The position numbers and the translations under genes are program-made. Below the pieces are notes generated by a model. The model saw only the letters and a list, made by a program, of their open reading frames with translations. It searched no databases and was not told the DNA's origin. Of a stretch of 64,000 nt of DNA, positions 44,404 to 56,699 are shown piece after piece. This stretch comes from Telmatactis stephensoni (taxonomy: Eukaryota > Cnidaria > Anthozoa > Actiniaria > Isophelliidae). The stretch lies in contig JALIZF010001822.1 of assembly GCA_029948255.1 (NCBI GenBank), forward strand, positions 1 through 64,000. The letters are read 5' to 3'. Position 1 is the stretch's first letter, and each line of letters starts with the position of its first letter.

Positions 44404-46110
44404 GATGAAAGTACAATATTTTTCCCCTCTAAACTTGCAGTACTACATGATATTACGGAAGAACTAATCCTGGTCCGGATAAGTAGACCCAATTGCCGAT
44501 CTTGTTGTTGATTTATGGTAATCGAATAACATCTTCCAGCTGACAAAAGTCAACAGAACCAAGCAGATGTACGATCCGCGGTAGGGATAATTTATCCCAA
44601 TCAGCCAAAAGGACAATCAACCAACACCTTTTTTATTTTGATATAGTAACACCTAAAATACAAATGATAACATGCCATAGATGGTGAAACGATCAAATCT
44701 TGTCCAAAGTAGCTCTTATTGATAACTTTTCGAGTAAGCACCTCAGTCAAATTCTCACAGAATCCAATCTCATTTTAATGAGCAAAAAACCCTTTCGCGT
44801 TTTAACGGAAACTATGTGTCAGTTAAGTTGACAGAGAGAGAACAAAATGGGATGAAACAAAAGGAATAAAAGGTAATGGTTATTCATTGGGGATGCATGA
44901 TAGCAATTCATTAGAAAAGAGAGATAAGCTGTGTCAACGTACCATCAGTCAAAATTGACAGCAACGATTCAAACATAAGGCGCTAGGAAAGGGCAATTTT
45001 CGTTTTCATAATATCAATAATTACACATTAAAGTATTTTCAAGGTCTTTTTTCGAATGGAATGAAAGTACTATTTGGCACGATGAAATGCTCGTTAATAA
45101 TCCTAGCCCCCCAGCGGGAAACGAACCCATTTCATCAAACATGACATCGTGTACTTATGTATTTCATTTCATTGGGAGTAGTGGGATTGTTCACTTTTTT
45201 CGAATCACTGGAAAATGTTTTATACACATGCCGGCTATTCTACGTCATCGTATCTATATGCCTCTCTTAACTCTACCATACATACTTACATCAGGGCAAT
45301 ATACAAGAGTATAACGGCGGTGAAATTGCCTCTAAGAAAGATTTTCCGAGCGAATTTCACACTCATTGACACACAAGACACACATTTCTAATAGACAAGA
45401 AATCTAAGCATCACTTACTTGTTGATCACGTGACGTATTCTGCGCAATTCTGAAGGAGATCTTTATATGGCAAAGTAAAACCAGCAGCACATAAAAACAT
45501 GATTATTTTGTACACCATTGACATAGTGTTACATGGTAACTGACAGTTACTATTGTTAATAAGAGTGTTAGTTAACTATAGTTGAATGCTCCACAGCCAA
45601 TTAAGCAGCCTTTAACGAGCGACAGAAGCAGAAGCGGAACCAACATACGCAGACTCAGTGATGCACTGCTGATCATCTTTTTTCACACCTAGGGTGAGGA
45701 ATGCACCCCTGAGTCTGCGTATGTTGCTTCTGCTGTCGTCGCTCGTGAAAACCAGGCTTTATATTGTGCGCAAGTTGTCGCAATGTTGCATCATGTGCAG
45801 GATCTTTCTATCGCAGATTGTAGTATTTGTATGACTGTGAAACGGCGGTTACGGCAGGAATTTAAGGGCCTGATTATATGAACCGGGCTGGCCTTGTTAA
45901 GCGAGATAGTCAAATAACAACAAAAGAACACAATGGAATGAAGGTGTATTAAAGAGTGAAACACTAAAGTGTGTTTCACGGGTTAATGAAAACCATTCTA
46001 CAGCTGAGAACATAATTGCTTGTTGTGAGCAACACAACGGCAGTGATCCTTGGTGTGAACAGAGTTGGTGTGGATGAGTGAAACCATACTTAGGGCTTAA
46101 ATTAATTAAT
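44404..46110. other. Intergenic, with a small hairpin MITE at 45615-45748
   Basis: AT-rich sequence with no gene. At 45615-45748 CGAGCGACAGAAGCAGAAGC and CATACGCAGACTCAG are mirrored by CTGAGTCTGCGTATG and GCTTCTGCTGTCG. A one-ended remnant of the TA-MITE group (TTCACGGGTTAATGAAAACC) lies at 45976-46000. Confidence 0.55.
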
Positions 46111-46116
46111 TTATTT
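46111..46116 (-). promoter_or_regulatory. DIS3L: DIS3L polyadenylation signal AATAAA
   Basis: Minus-strand AATAAA about 65 nt beyond the DIS3L stop codon. Confidence 0.65.
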
Positions 46117-46177
46117 GTCCTTTTACTTGTTTTACAAGTGGATGTGTGCCATTTCTGTGTATTCAGTGAGTGAGGAA

Positions 46178-49100
46178 TTACTCACTATCTAATAAAGATA
46201 ATTCACGTAATTGTTCCATTAAACAGTACATACTAACACTTGGGTGTGTCTGTCCATATTCAGATACAAATCGTTTGTATTCATCATTAAGTTCATTGGG
46301 AGTATCTTTCAGAGTGTTTTCTTGGCTACTTTGCACCTCCTATAAACAACATTCACATTAGAATCTATTACAGCAGCTTTCTATGCTGTATTTTGTGCAT
46401 CTGTTTGTGACGGCTTCAAATGTTGGCTACTTTCGCGACAATTTTAGTCACCATATTTTAGTGTTCCTTCTGGGGATAGCTGGTACTCATTTATACAGCT
46501 GAGTAGTCTCATATTCCCAAAGGTTCTACCACAAGGGTAGGGGTGGGTGCCGCTCCTATCCCAACTTTACCCCAGCAATACTGGTACTCATTTATACAGC
46601 TGAGTAGTCTCATATTCCCAAAGGTTCTACCACAAGGGTAGGGGTGGGTGCCACTCCTGTCCCAACTTTACCCCAGCAATACTGGTACTCATTTATACAG
46701 CTGAGTAGTCTCATATTCCCAAAGGTTCTACCACAAGGGTAGGGGTGGGTGCCACTCCTGTCCCAACTTTACCCCAGCAATACTGGTGCTCATTTATACA
46801 GCTGAGTAGTCTCATATTCCCAAAGGTTCTACCACAAGGGTAGGGGTGGGTGCCACTCCTGTCCCAACTTTACCCCAGCAATACTGGTACTCATTTATAC
46901 AACTGAGTAGCCTGAAGCAGTGTTAAATAAAGTGCCTTGCTCAAGGATACAAACAAATATTTGTAAGACTTTCGTTGCGTGATATGGTTAATACATTGAC
47001 TGACATATATTAAGTTTTTCAACTACCATCATGCGCTTTAGAGGGCAGTTACTAACAACAAGAACACGTTTCTTTTACACAAAGTTTTAAGAGTACAAGA
47101 AAGTCAAGGTTTGTTGATAAATTACTGTTTTCCTTATCTTTTAGCTTCCAAGAAAATTAAAATTGTTCGCTGAAATTCTTCCTGAAAAGATTGGTTTTCA
47201 AATAAAAATACGATAACGTACGTGACGTAGCGTACACGTGACGTAGCATACACGTGACGTAGCATATACGTGTGACGTGGCATATACGTATGACGTAGTA
47301 TGCACGTGTGATGTAGCATATACGTGTGACGACGCAGAGTAAAGAGGTCAGTGCGTTCAATATATTTGAAAAGCCGCAATGAAAATCTCTTTGGGTTTCC
47401 TGTGGCAACATCAATGAAACTCGATCACGTAAATGTACCGCGTAACTTGATAGCATGACGTACCAATGCTGAATCAATGAACGCACAATTGAGTCCCTTG
47501 TTTTCAGTCTCAATACACGTATATTTTATATTTTTAGCTATCTCCCTGAGGAGTTTAAGGAAAAGAATTTCCACAACAGTAGGCAGTGTGTAGATAGACT
47601 ACCTTATTTTCACTACTGCGTCATCGAGGAGGTACTTTGGTTAAATGTGTAAAGGAGTTATTCTTCGCGACTCGTAGCTAGTCTAGGGGCTGAATAACTT
47701 CTCCCTCACTGGCCTGGCTAGGCTATACACGTGTTCACAGTAGCAAGACCTCAGGATAGCGTGGATGAAATCTTCATCCGAAACGTAAATCGATTCGATG
47801 TCCCAGCATCTCTGAATGTCTCGGGAGAATCGTCCAGTTTTTGGCTGTTCGATTCCCGACAAGATCCATTTTCCCCCCTCTTTTTTAAACATTAATCTAT
47901 TCCTATTACCTTTTCATTGGATATTTTTAACTGGGAATGCTATTTAATTAATCCTTTTTTTTTTACAAAGGGCGAGAAAAGTATTTCGGACAAGTGTTCT
48001 CCGTCGGCCTGAAGTTTATGAGTGAAATGACCAAAGTAAAATAAAAACAGGAGCAGGGTGAACATATATCAATGACGTTGCCTACCTTAATAAGTTCCGA
48101 TCGCTTCATCTTATTTGTTGACGTCATGTCTTCTGTAATCATTCCTGGAGGGGGACTGGGTCTAGCAGTGAGAGAGACTAGGTCCATTTTGAGAGACTGG
48201 GTATGGGATCTGGACTCTACTATCGACACTCGTACCTGTTGTAGAGAGAGATATATATTAGGGACTGAAGGTTTCCACTAGTTCAATAAAACGAAGAGAG
48301 ATGTATGCATAGAATATTAGAATGTAGTGGTGGTGTGTGAGAGAGTACAGTGTCTCCCAATTAGGGCGCAAACGCTATTATATATTGGACACTTAAATAG
48401 AAGTTACAGCTAGCTTACACCCGTTGTGCATGTAAGGATATGTTACATACAATGCTCATAGGTATCCTTCATATTGACGAAACGATTACAACTTATTTGG
48501 TAAATCAGAATTGGGGATGTTGAATAATGGTTAATCTTGAGAGTACGTTAACCTTTACATGCAGATAGAAAACGAGTAAATAGAGAAAGACAATCTAAAC
48601 GAGAAACAAACGATCCATGCATGAATACGAATTACAATCATGTGATGTATATTTGAACAAGAAGAACTATGTTAGCGTCTAGTGTTAACGATGTAAAGAA
48701 TATCTTTATGGTATTAATACCTCAATGTGATCAAATAGATGAAAATTGAAGACCCCCGAGGAACTGTGAACAGCGATATGAAACTCGTGTTGAACTAAAG
48801 AACCTATGAAATGAAGTCCATAACAGAGTTGTTACTGCTTATAGTTCATCAAAGAAACAGAATTGTATTCAACATCTGTGTCCCTTTAGGGTAACGGACG
48901 ATGCGTCCTTTCCCATCTACCCCTCTATCAATAAGTTCACAGATTAGTCAAAACAAGGATGTGAGACAATGCACTCTTACCTGCGTAGCGGCCCTGGAGA
49001 GGGCAGGGGAAGGGGAGGGGGCTGGGGACGAGGTGGGAAGGAAAGCCACCTTTACTTTCCTTTCCCCTCCTCCCAAGCCTCCCTCCCTCCCCTCTCCCCT

Positions 49101-52100
49101 TCGCCTGCTCTCTTCAGGGCCGCTACGCAGGCTACTCTCCCTCGGTACCCCATGTTATTGAGTTACACAGATTAGAGGGAAGTCGAAACAAGGGGTAACG
49201 AGGAGAAGAGAACGCCTGAAATCGCCGTTCTCTTACAACGATTTGCCCTCAAAACAGATCATCAAGTTGCTACTCAGATGTTTAGTATCTCACCTGGTCC
49301 AAATGTAACGTCATCCAATGAGTTGCTACATGGCGTGACAACGTGACCGTCCTTATTCTTGAAATACACAGGACCCTTGATACTATATCTGGACAACAAA
49401 AAAGTCGAGAGTTTATTAACTACAGTTAGTAATAATGAATGTGTAACAGTATCCCAATAGGGAGAGCAACTGGTTAACACCTCGCTCTTTTCTCCCTGCG
49501 AAACTACACCCTCTAAAAGGAGGGATCTGGCAAACGTTCCTATGTGCACGTGAGAGAATTAGGGCCCGTTTACAAACAAGATGGTTTTGCGGTGTCACCT
49601 GATGTAACGTTTCTTGCAACATTCCACTCAACTGGCTTGAGAGCAGACCCAAGCTCATTTCTACAAAGGTTAATTTTAATGAGAACACCAAGTCGGGAAC
49701 GTAAAGTCACAGCTGTCAGATACACGATTTTTTGTGTGTAACGTTGCAGAGCGGGTGGTACCTCGCATGGGACATTAGTCCCGTTCGTACTCGCCCCTTT
49801 GGGTTATACTCAATGAATCTAATTAAAATAAAAATAAAAAAATAAAAAAATAAAAAGAGCTAAAACGTTTTTGCACTTGTGTGACTGTAGCACGTAAAGC
49901 TTCGCGCAACCGTTGCTGCAGTGAGTACGCGATGCAGTACTTCTGTTGCGTGCAACATGGCAAGAAAAATTGCTGAAGGTTTACCTCGGTACGAAGACTA
50001 ATACACCATTAGCTCTAAGACTAAAGATAACAGCATCAACCAATCGTCGTTCATCGTCTTCTTCAAGAGATTGAAAGAAAAGCGCTTCAAACATCTCCAC
50101 AGATTCCTTTTGGGCTGACTGGGCTTCCTGTGGAAAAGAAAAATTTTTACTGGGCTTTCTGTGGATAAACCACCGATTCCAACAAAGATTACCGGGCTTC
50201 CTGTGGATGAACAAATGATATAAACAGCGATAAGTGATTTCCAGCATACCCTATGCTTAGTGTTGATATGATGGCAAAGATCTTCTAATTCTTCGTTATT
50301 TAATAACTCCTCTTTGTCACCAGTCCCAACAGCAGCCAAAAGTAAACGATGAACCTGGGCAGAGCATTTGGAAAAAAGCCCGTCACTTGAATGCTATAAA
50401 ATTAGTATTTATAATCATCATCATCTTCTTCTACAGCAGATCCACGAAGTGGCTATTCTTCTGCTGGCACTCACACTCACTACCTCTACATTAAATATTT
50501 TTCTAACATGTTGATTTTTACTGCGGGAGGAAAAACCGGAGAACCCGGACAAAAAAATCCTCTTGGCATGGTAGAGAACAACACATCACATAAACTAAAC
50601 TCACATATGAGCCAATGCCCGAGCCGGGACTCGAACCCGGACCACAGCGGTGAAAGGCCGGTGCTCTCATCAATCGGCCAACCGATAATTTGATAACGAA
50701 TATGGCATTGATGGTGCTGGTGATGATGATGATGATGATAGTATTGATGGTGGTGATAATGATGGTGATGATGATGATGATGATGATATATAGTTAAATG
50801 TCAATTTTTATGCATAGAAATACAAATGGATTACAATCGACGACAAAAACAATGACAAAAACAATGATGTTGATAATGATTACTTACGATGACGTCAGCA
50901 TATCTACGGATAGGTGACGTAAAGTGCGTATAACGATCCAAAGCCAGTCCGTAATGAAAATATTCATCAGGTGACTCAGAACCAGTAGAAAAGTAAAGCG
51001 CGTTGGACATGGCTTGTGTGGCTAGACCACGCAGAATCTACACATAAATAAATAAGATTTTTATCAAACTTATAAATAAATAACATAAAATAATAAACAC
51101 ATAAATAAATAATATTTTTATTAAACTTATTGCGAGGTGATTTATGACGTCAATAATAACACAGGAAACCCAAAGCATACCTTGTTAAATGTGGGGTCAT
51201 TGGGATCCACACACTCATCAAGTGAGTCAGCAAGTAGTTTATTTGAGCTAAACAAATCACCATTTAGTAAGCTTAGAAACGTTTCTTAATAAAAAACAAG
51301 CAGATAGAAATAAAGGACGATTAGTCCCCCGCCCAACCCAAAGGTTTATTCCATGAACTGTGTGAAGTAAACAGTGCGCTCTTTGTGCTCTCCCTTCCTT
51401 ACCGAGTCCTCTGCCACACCGCTACAAATAGAAAGAACTACAGAGATAACAACTCAGCTTTATCAGGACAGTGGGAAATGGACGATGATGGTTTCTAACA
51501 GGAAGACAAGGCATGGGAACAATAAAGAATGCAAAAATAAATTGTCACATGTTACCTTGAGTCAATGGTAAATGCCTTGGACTTTGCACAATAAACAAGG
51601 TTAGAGAAATACTGCTGACGTGGTAGGGGATGACGACGTAACTATAGCAACGAAAACGATCAAACAACTCATCAGTCAGGATTGGAGGAGAAACAGCTTT
51701 AGACAAGAAAAACTTCGACATAAAATGAGGAACGACTGAGTTCTTTTACAGTCAAACTAAAGAAAAACAAAAAACAGCTAGCGAGTAAACTAGTATGGGC
51801 TTCGTCGGTGTATGGAGGAACAATATAACATCAATTTCATTCTTACTAGTGCTGCAGTAGGAAACGTCTGTGCTATTTTCTTCGCCACCCAGTGATTTGC
51901 AAAGATCATACACTCTGCAATTGTTTCGTGAACTTCTAAGGGCTGCAACGAACAAAATAACAAGTCAATATCTAAGAAGATGCAGGCTATAGAGGAGTTT
52001 TCATATGAATGTGAAACAGACTGCAACGTGCGGTGACCGTGTCAGTACCATATTAGAGAGATTAAGCATCACGTACACGACAAATGGCAAACGGCAGGTG

Positions 52101-55100
52101 ACCTACGAATTTCGCATCTGACGTTTCGCGTTTGACACCGGCTCAAACGAAAGAGCAACTTTTCACGTTTACGGCAAACACAAAATGACCCATCCTCGCG
52201 TTGAAACAGCAACGCCAGACGCGAAAAAAGCAGGTCACGTGATCCTCTTTGCCGCTTGCCGTTTCTCGTGTACGTGATGCTTAATCTTCTTTTTTCGCCG
52301 TAACCGTGCAGTGACCGTGCGGTGCCGTTTTCACATTCATACAAAATCTACCTACGCAACAAAGACGAAGGTCCACAATCAAGTAAAGTAGAAATGTACG
52401 CAGTGTTGTTTTATTTGTCAGCATTTTTCACATAGACGTCCATGGACAGAACAAGAAAGTATATGGTGAACTACGAGGCAACTGGCAGACATGGAACATT
52501 AACGCACCTTTTTTGGTGTCAAGTCTTTGATGTCTTTCTTCTCGTTAAGTTGAACCTGGACTTCGGAACCCTCAAGTTCTAGTGCACCTGAATCACAAAT
52601 ACACCTTGCTTAGTGATTTACAATGAACTACCCCAGACACACTTGGAGCAACCTTCTCATTTGTATGCTTCAAAAAGCCTCTTGCTTAGGGTGTGCTTAG
52701 TTACAGAAATAATTTAAAAATTGGTGTGGATCAAGCTGAGGTGTCCGTCGGAGAATGAGGAGAACATGCCGGTGGGTTCTCACTGCGACCAGTCCTTGCA
52801 ATTAGGAACTTTGATTTTTAGTTTCAACTGCACTAGACTATCACGAACGTAAACGTACAATGAGACCAGTTTCAAGTTTGCAAACTAAACATCGACTCTA
52901 ACTTGTTTGCTTTACCTTCTATTGTCCGCATAGATTTAAGATGTCTTGCTATGTCCATCAGTTTAGTAACAGACCATCGAAGCTCTTGGAGTCTACACAA
53001 ATGAAAGGAAAGATTTAAGTCCTCGTCCCTTCATCCAAGAAAGCGCTCTTTCGGAGGGTGAAAGTTACCATTCCCACCCAAGATCCGGTTTCATGAATCT
53101 AATTAATTAGAGGAAAGTCGGGGGAAAAGGGGGAAATTCGATTCTGCACACAAAACCCAAAAATAACTGAACTCACACTAAATATTCTATTTGGCCTGGT
53201 CAGCAAGTTTGTCTTACCACAGGGTGACCAAAATGTGCTGTAATCAGGGTACTTACTTCTCTATTGCTTTATTTCTATCGAACTGATGGAGTTCAGGAAT
53301 ATCTTTAATGATGTCGATGTCTTCACTGTCTGCAATAGCTTGAGCAGCCTAAAACAAAAAAAATATTATTCTTGATGAGCTGATGTAAAATGTGATCTAA
53401 AGTCTAAATCCAGTATCCTCGGGCACACAGGGTATCTCCACTTTCCCTTTTGTTCCTCACCCCTCCCCTCCCTCTCCTTACCCCCCACCCTTCCCTACGA
53501 CATCCTGGATGGGATTTCCCGATAACAGCGCAAGTTGTGATGAAAATAGTTCGTTCCCGAGCCTGAGACGTAGGCGTATTGATCGTAATGTTCCTTCTAC
53601 CACTGCATAAAACATTTGCGGATCGCACTGAATCATGGGAATGTTTTAGGGACGCTGATCGCACTGAATCATAGGAATGTTTTAGGGACGCTGAGTTTTC
53701 AAAATCCATCTAAAGTTATGATACGGTGGAACAAATATGAGAGAAGTAAGCCACATAAGGAAAAATATGATTAAGATTAGATATTCACAATCGTTTGCAA
53801 GTAAGTTATTATTGAAAACAATCCCAGAACAGTCAACTGAAACTGAAACTGTGGAGTGGCAAATATGACAGCTGTAGAAAGACCATTGAGGACAACATGG
53901 ACAAATAAAGGTAGCAAAACGACATCGTTAAAGTTACAACTTGGAATACTTTGATTACGCAGTCCTGTTTGTAACTTTGATTATGCTCACTGGTTACCTC
54001 GTAAAATAGTTTGTAAGAAGATCTGATCACGGTCCGTCCATACCACGTCTTTAGGACTGTATAATTGGAATCCATCTCCCACATAACACTCATTGCATAT
54101 CTACAAGAACAACATAACTTAGGTTATAATAAAAGACTAAACAAAGGCAATATACTCTAAGGTGAGAGGCAACCACGAAAGGGAAAAGGACCACAAACGT
54201 TCTCTGTCGTTTATGTAAAAACTCTGAAGACTTCTGACCCGAAAATGTTTGCTTCCATTGAAGAACAAATTAGAATAAAGTTTGAGTTAACTTCTAGATT
54301 TTATGTATTCAAAGTGTGCCAAGTCCTCATAGAGTTATTTTTAGAACCAAGTATTTGAAAATCGCAACCCTAATCACTACATGGTGTTCACCATCTGGCT
54401 CCAGTTGCACGAAGGGTTGATAGCGTTATCCGCTGAAAAAATCTTTATCCAGTGGATAAATTGGACGACATTTTATCCACAGTAGGATGGTTTATATCCA
54501 CCCTTCATGGAACTGAGGCCTGATGTTTAACACTGATAGCTAGTGTATAAGAGTTGTATATACCTGTCAACACCACTGATTAGTGAACACAAGTCAGCAC
54601 TAAGTACTTCAGGTAACATATCATAGCGTCTGTCTGCCAAGTACACCGTCGTGGACCTGTAGTAATATCTTTGTTATCACTAATATTATATGTTATCGCT
54701 AATATCATTTGTTATCACTAATATAATATGTTATCACTAATATCATTTGCTATCACTGATATAAATTGAGTTATAACGCGAGCTCGCAAACGTTTTCAGT
54801 ACTCAAGTGAAATTGGAGGGCAGGGGGAAGGGGACAGGGAATGGGGACTGGGGAGGAGGGGGAAGGAAAGGTAGGGCCTTCAGTATTCTCGTACTACGTA
54901 TTATACCTTGATCGAGCTTCTGCATCTGTTAACGACCTTGGTCTAACAAAGTATGTAACATCAGCGATGTGAACACCAAGCTCTATTTTTCCTCGTCCAA
55001 AACTCCTAAAATACACAATATCAATGCAAATAGAGATCTAAAGTTAAACCACACGTAAGCGCAAACAGGAGATATGGTTGCTTAAATATGACAAATTTGT

Positions 55101-56690
55101 ATGGAAAACTTTTGGTATTTTTGATACGTGGTCGCATCGCGTAGGTGGTCACAAGGGTATTACCTTACTGATAACGTGTCGTCGACGTCTTCACATCCTT
55201 TAGGGTCGATGCTAAACACAAGATGCGATGATCTGTATGAACAAGAGAACCAGTGTGTGAATGGATAATAGATGAACTAATGAATGGATGAATTAAAGGA
55301 TTGGAGAATGTATGAATGATTGAATAAATAATTACATGTTGAATGAATGAACACACGAGTAAAAGAACAAACGAATGAATGAACGAACGAACGAACGAAC
55401 GAACGAACGAACGAATGATGGATGGATGGATGGATGGATTCGATGAAACAAAGAACTAACGAAGAAATGCCGAAAACCAAGACTTCTCAATCAAATATAC
55501 GCACATTTGTTACTCAAGGTAATCCTCGCGGTAAATATGAAAACAGAATTCTCCAGTGGGTTTCTACCACGATCAACTCTCACCTCAAATCTCGTCTACG
55601 GTCAATTTCGTTTTGATCCATTACCCAGGGGTTCTCATTGCTGTTGCTAGGTAACTCTTTCAGCTGACTTTCAGTGAATGGCGGCGCAAACAATTGATGC
55701 TCTAGCATAATAGTACTGATTTCTGTGTCTAGACAACCAATTGGACCGAGAGAACGTACGAAATGGCCATTGGGATACATCGAGGTCACTTCCCATGAAT
55801 CAATGCGCACTACTATCCTATTATCAATACAATCAAGATATTAAAAGAGAGCATAACTGTCACGTGACTGCCACGCGACGTACTGTAACCCCATTTGCTC
55901 TATCTTTAGAAACAAATAAATCTCATCGATACGTTTCTCTCTTCCCTCCCAAATAACTTTGCCCACTGCAACTCCCCTTCCCAGACTTCCTTGCAAGTGT
56001 GCAATAAACTGGAAAAAGTGACCACTCCACAGACCACCGCACTGTTAAAGATTTCTACCCATCACTACGTCAAAATGTACTACACATGCGTGCCTCCCCT
56101 CAAAGAAACAAAACTTTGCTGGCGAAATTCAAAACGCACAGAAGCCAAATTCCGTCCCAAAAAATGAGGTTAAGAACATTGAAGTATATATCAAAAACGT
56201 TCACGATCGGACATCTGAATCGGACACTCTGAGACCGAGTAAATAACTGCAAACTTTGATATATACAAAAATGAATGATGTAGTTTGTTATATTGTTGGA
56301 ATATAGTTATGAATTTTGAGTTAAAATTGCTTGTTTTAATCACGAAATACAACAGCAAAAAAATAAGATTCAGATCATTGACCAACGTCAACGTTTTATG
56401 AAACAGGTATATTCTGATGACTGTCTTTTTCGCCTAGTGCTTTCCTACCTACCTTATCCGTACTTAAAAGTAAGCTCAAAGGTATAGCATGGGAAAATCT
56501 GAAGGGAAAAAATTCTAAAAATATTGCTTGGGATTCCTGTGATCAAGCCGCGGACGCGCGTAAGCCCGCGAAATCTCGCGCATGCGCAGTTTTACAAACA
56601 TTTACGGCACCTGTGATCTCTTAATGCGTCTGCTTGGCGAGTAGAAATACGTATTTTAGGAATACGATAATCCCAAGGTACTATCAAAAC
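46178..56690 (-). CDS. DIS3L: DIS3L (DIS3-like exonuclease 1), 3' part of gene; N-terminal exons not found
   Basis: Processive 3'-5' exoribonuclease of the cytoplasmic RNA exosome, RNase II/RNB family. Eighteen exons placed (5' to 3'): 56611-56690, 55584-55817, 55164-55232, 54907-55005, 54564-54656, 53998-54100, 53257-53348, 52916-52992, 52508-52587, 51847-51942, 51181-51284, 50888-51037, 50250-50354, 49985-50127, 49294-49388, 48721-48803, 48086-48235, 46178-46339; about 670 codons (human DIS3L about 1050). They cover the end of the cold-shock region ([39 protein letters not shown]), the RNB core with metal-binding aspartates ([15 protein letters not shown]), [35 protein letters not shown], and the S1-like end ([20 protein letters not shown]). 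Phases join everywhere except between 51847 and 51284, where a short linking exon of 3n+1 nt is unplaced. The PIN-like and first cold-shock parts are not seen and may lie beyond the window. DIS3L is preferred over DIS3 or DIS3L2 by resemblance in the last exon and in the [20 protein letters not shown] block. Confidence 0.93.
46480..46960. repeat. ~101-bp tandem repeat (4.3 copies) in the last DIS3L intron
   Basis: Four nearly identical copies of a unit beginning TACTGGTACTCATTTATACA and containing AAGGTTCTACCACAAGGGTA. They are followed by GTTAAATAAAGTGCCTTGCTCAAGGA, a motif seen in many invertebrate dispersed repeats. Confidence 0.92.
47216..47335. repeat. ~20-bp minisatellite of CACGTGACGTAG motifs
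   Basis: Six or so copies of (CA)TATACGTGTGACGTAGCA, rich in CACGTG and TGACGT, in the last DIS3L intron. These are E-box- and CRE-like by sequence; any regulatory role is speculation. Confidence 0.8.
48979..49132. mobile_element. MITE with CCTGCGTAGCGGCCCT inverted ends (DIS3L intron)
   Basis: The left CCTGCGTAGCGGCCCTGGAG and right CTTCAGGGCCGCTACGCAGG ends enclose complementary G-rich and C-rich halves, so the whole folds into one hairpin. Confidence 0.75.
49740..49860 (+). repeat. LINE/SINE-like 3' tail
   Basis: A GTGGTACCTCGCATGGGACA... TTTGGGTTATACTCAATGAATC segment ends in (AATAAAA)n. This form is typical of a retroposon 3' end, but no coding part is attached. Confidence 0.4.
50612..50695 (-). 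repeat. tRNA-derived SINE (Glu-like) in a DIS3L intron
   Basis: Minus strand: A-box TTGGCCGATTGATGAGAGC, anticodon-arm-like GCCTTTCACCGC (TTC at the anticodon position) and B-box GGGTTCGAGTCCCGG. There is no proper acceptor stem. A (GAT)n microsatellite at 50705-50790 lies beside it. Confidence 0.75.
50705..50790. repeat. (GAT)n microsatellite
   Basis: Imperfect GATGATGGTGAT repeats in a DIS3L intron. Confidence 0.9.
52058..52287. mobile_element. MITE with AGATTAAGCATCACGTACAC inverted ends (DIS3L intron)
   Basis: The left AGATTAAGCATCACGTACAC-GA is mirrored by TCGTGTACGTGATGCTTAATCT at the right; GGCAAACGGCA/TGCCG continues the pairing. CGGTGACCGTG and CAGTGACCGTGCGGTG lie outside the two ends as similar flanks. 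Confidence 0.8.
53610..53700. repeat. Two-copy direct repeat (~41 bp)
   Basis: GATCGCACTGAATCATRGGA followed by ATGTTTTAGGGACGCTG occurs twice in tandem in a DIS3L intron. Confidence 0.85.
54665..54770. repeat. ~20-bp AT-rich minisatellite
   Basis: Five copies of TGTTATCACTAATATNAT beside the donor-distal side of a DIS3L intron. Confidence 0.85.
55255..55445. repeat. (GAAT/GAAC/GGAT)n microsatellite
   Basis: Tetranucleotide repeats GAATGAATGAAC(GAAC)nGATGGATGG in a DIS3L intron. Confidence 0.9.
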
Positions 56691-56699
56691 CTGTTAAAC

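Noticed and set aside
47683..47892. 69-codon minus-strand frame ([11 protein letters not shown]...)
   Set aside because: Protein-like in part, but in the last DIS3L intron; flanking exon phases join without it and I recognise no family.
49544..49741. 65-codon plus-strand frame
   Set aside because: In a DIS3L intron, with no similarity or splice support.
50612..50695. Functional tRNA-Glu gene
   Set aside because: A and B boxes are good, but the acceptor stem cannot pair and no terminator-like T run is evident.
53404..53709. 101-codon minus-strand frame
   Set aside because: Made of a tandem 41-bp duplication and a C/T-rich repeat; it falls in a DIS3L intron.
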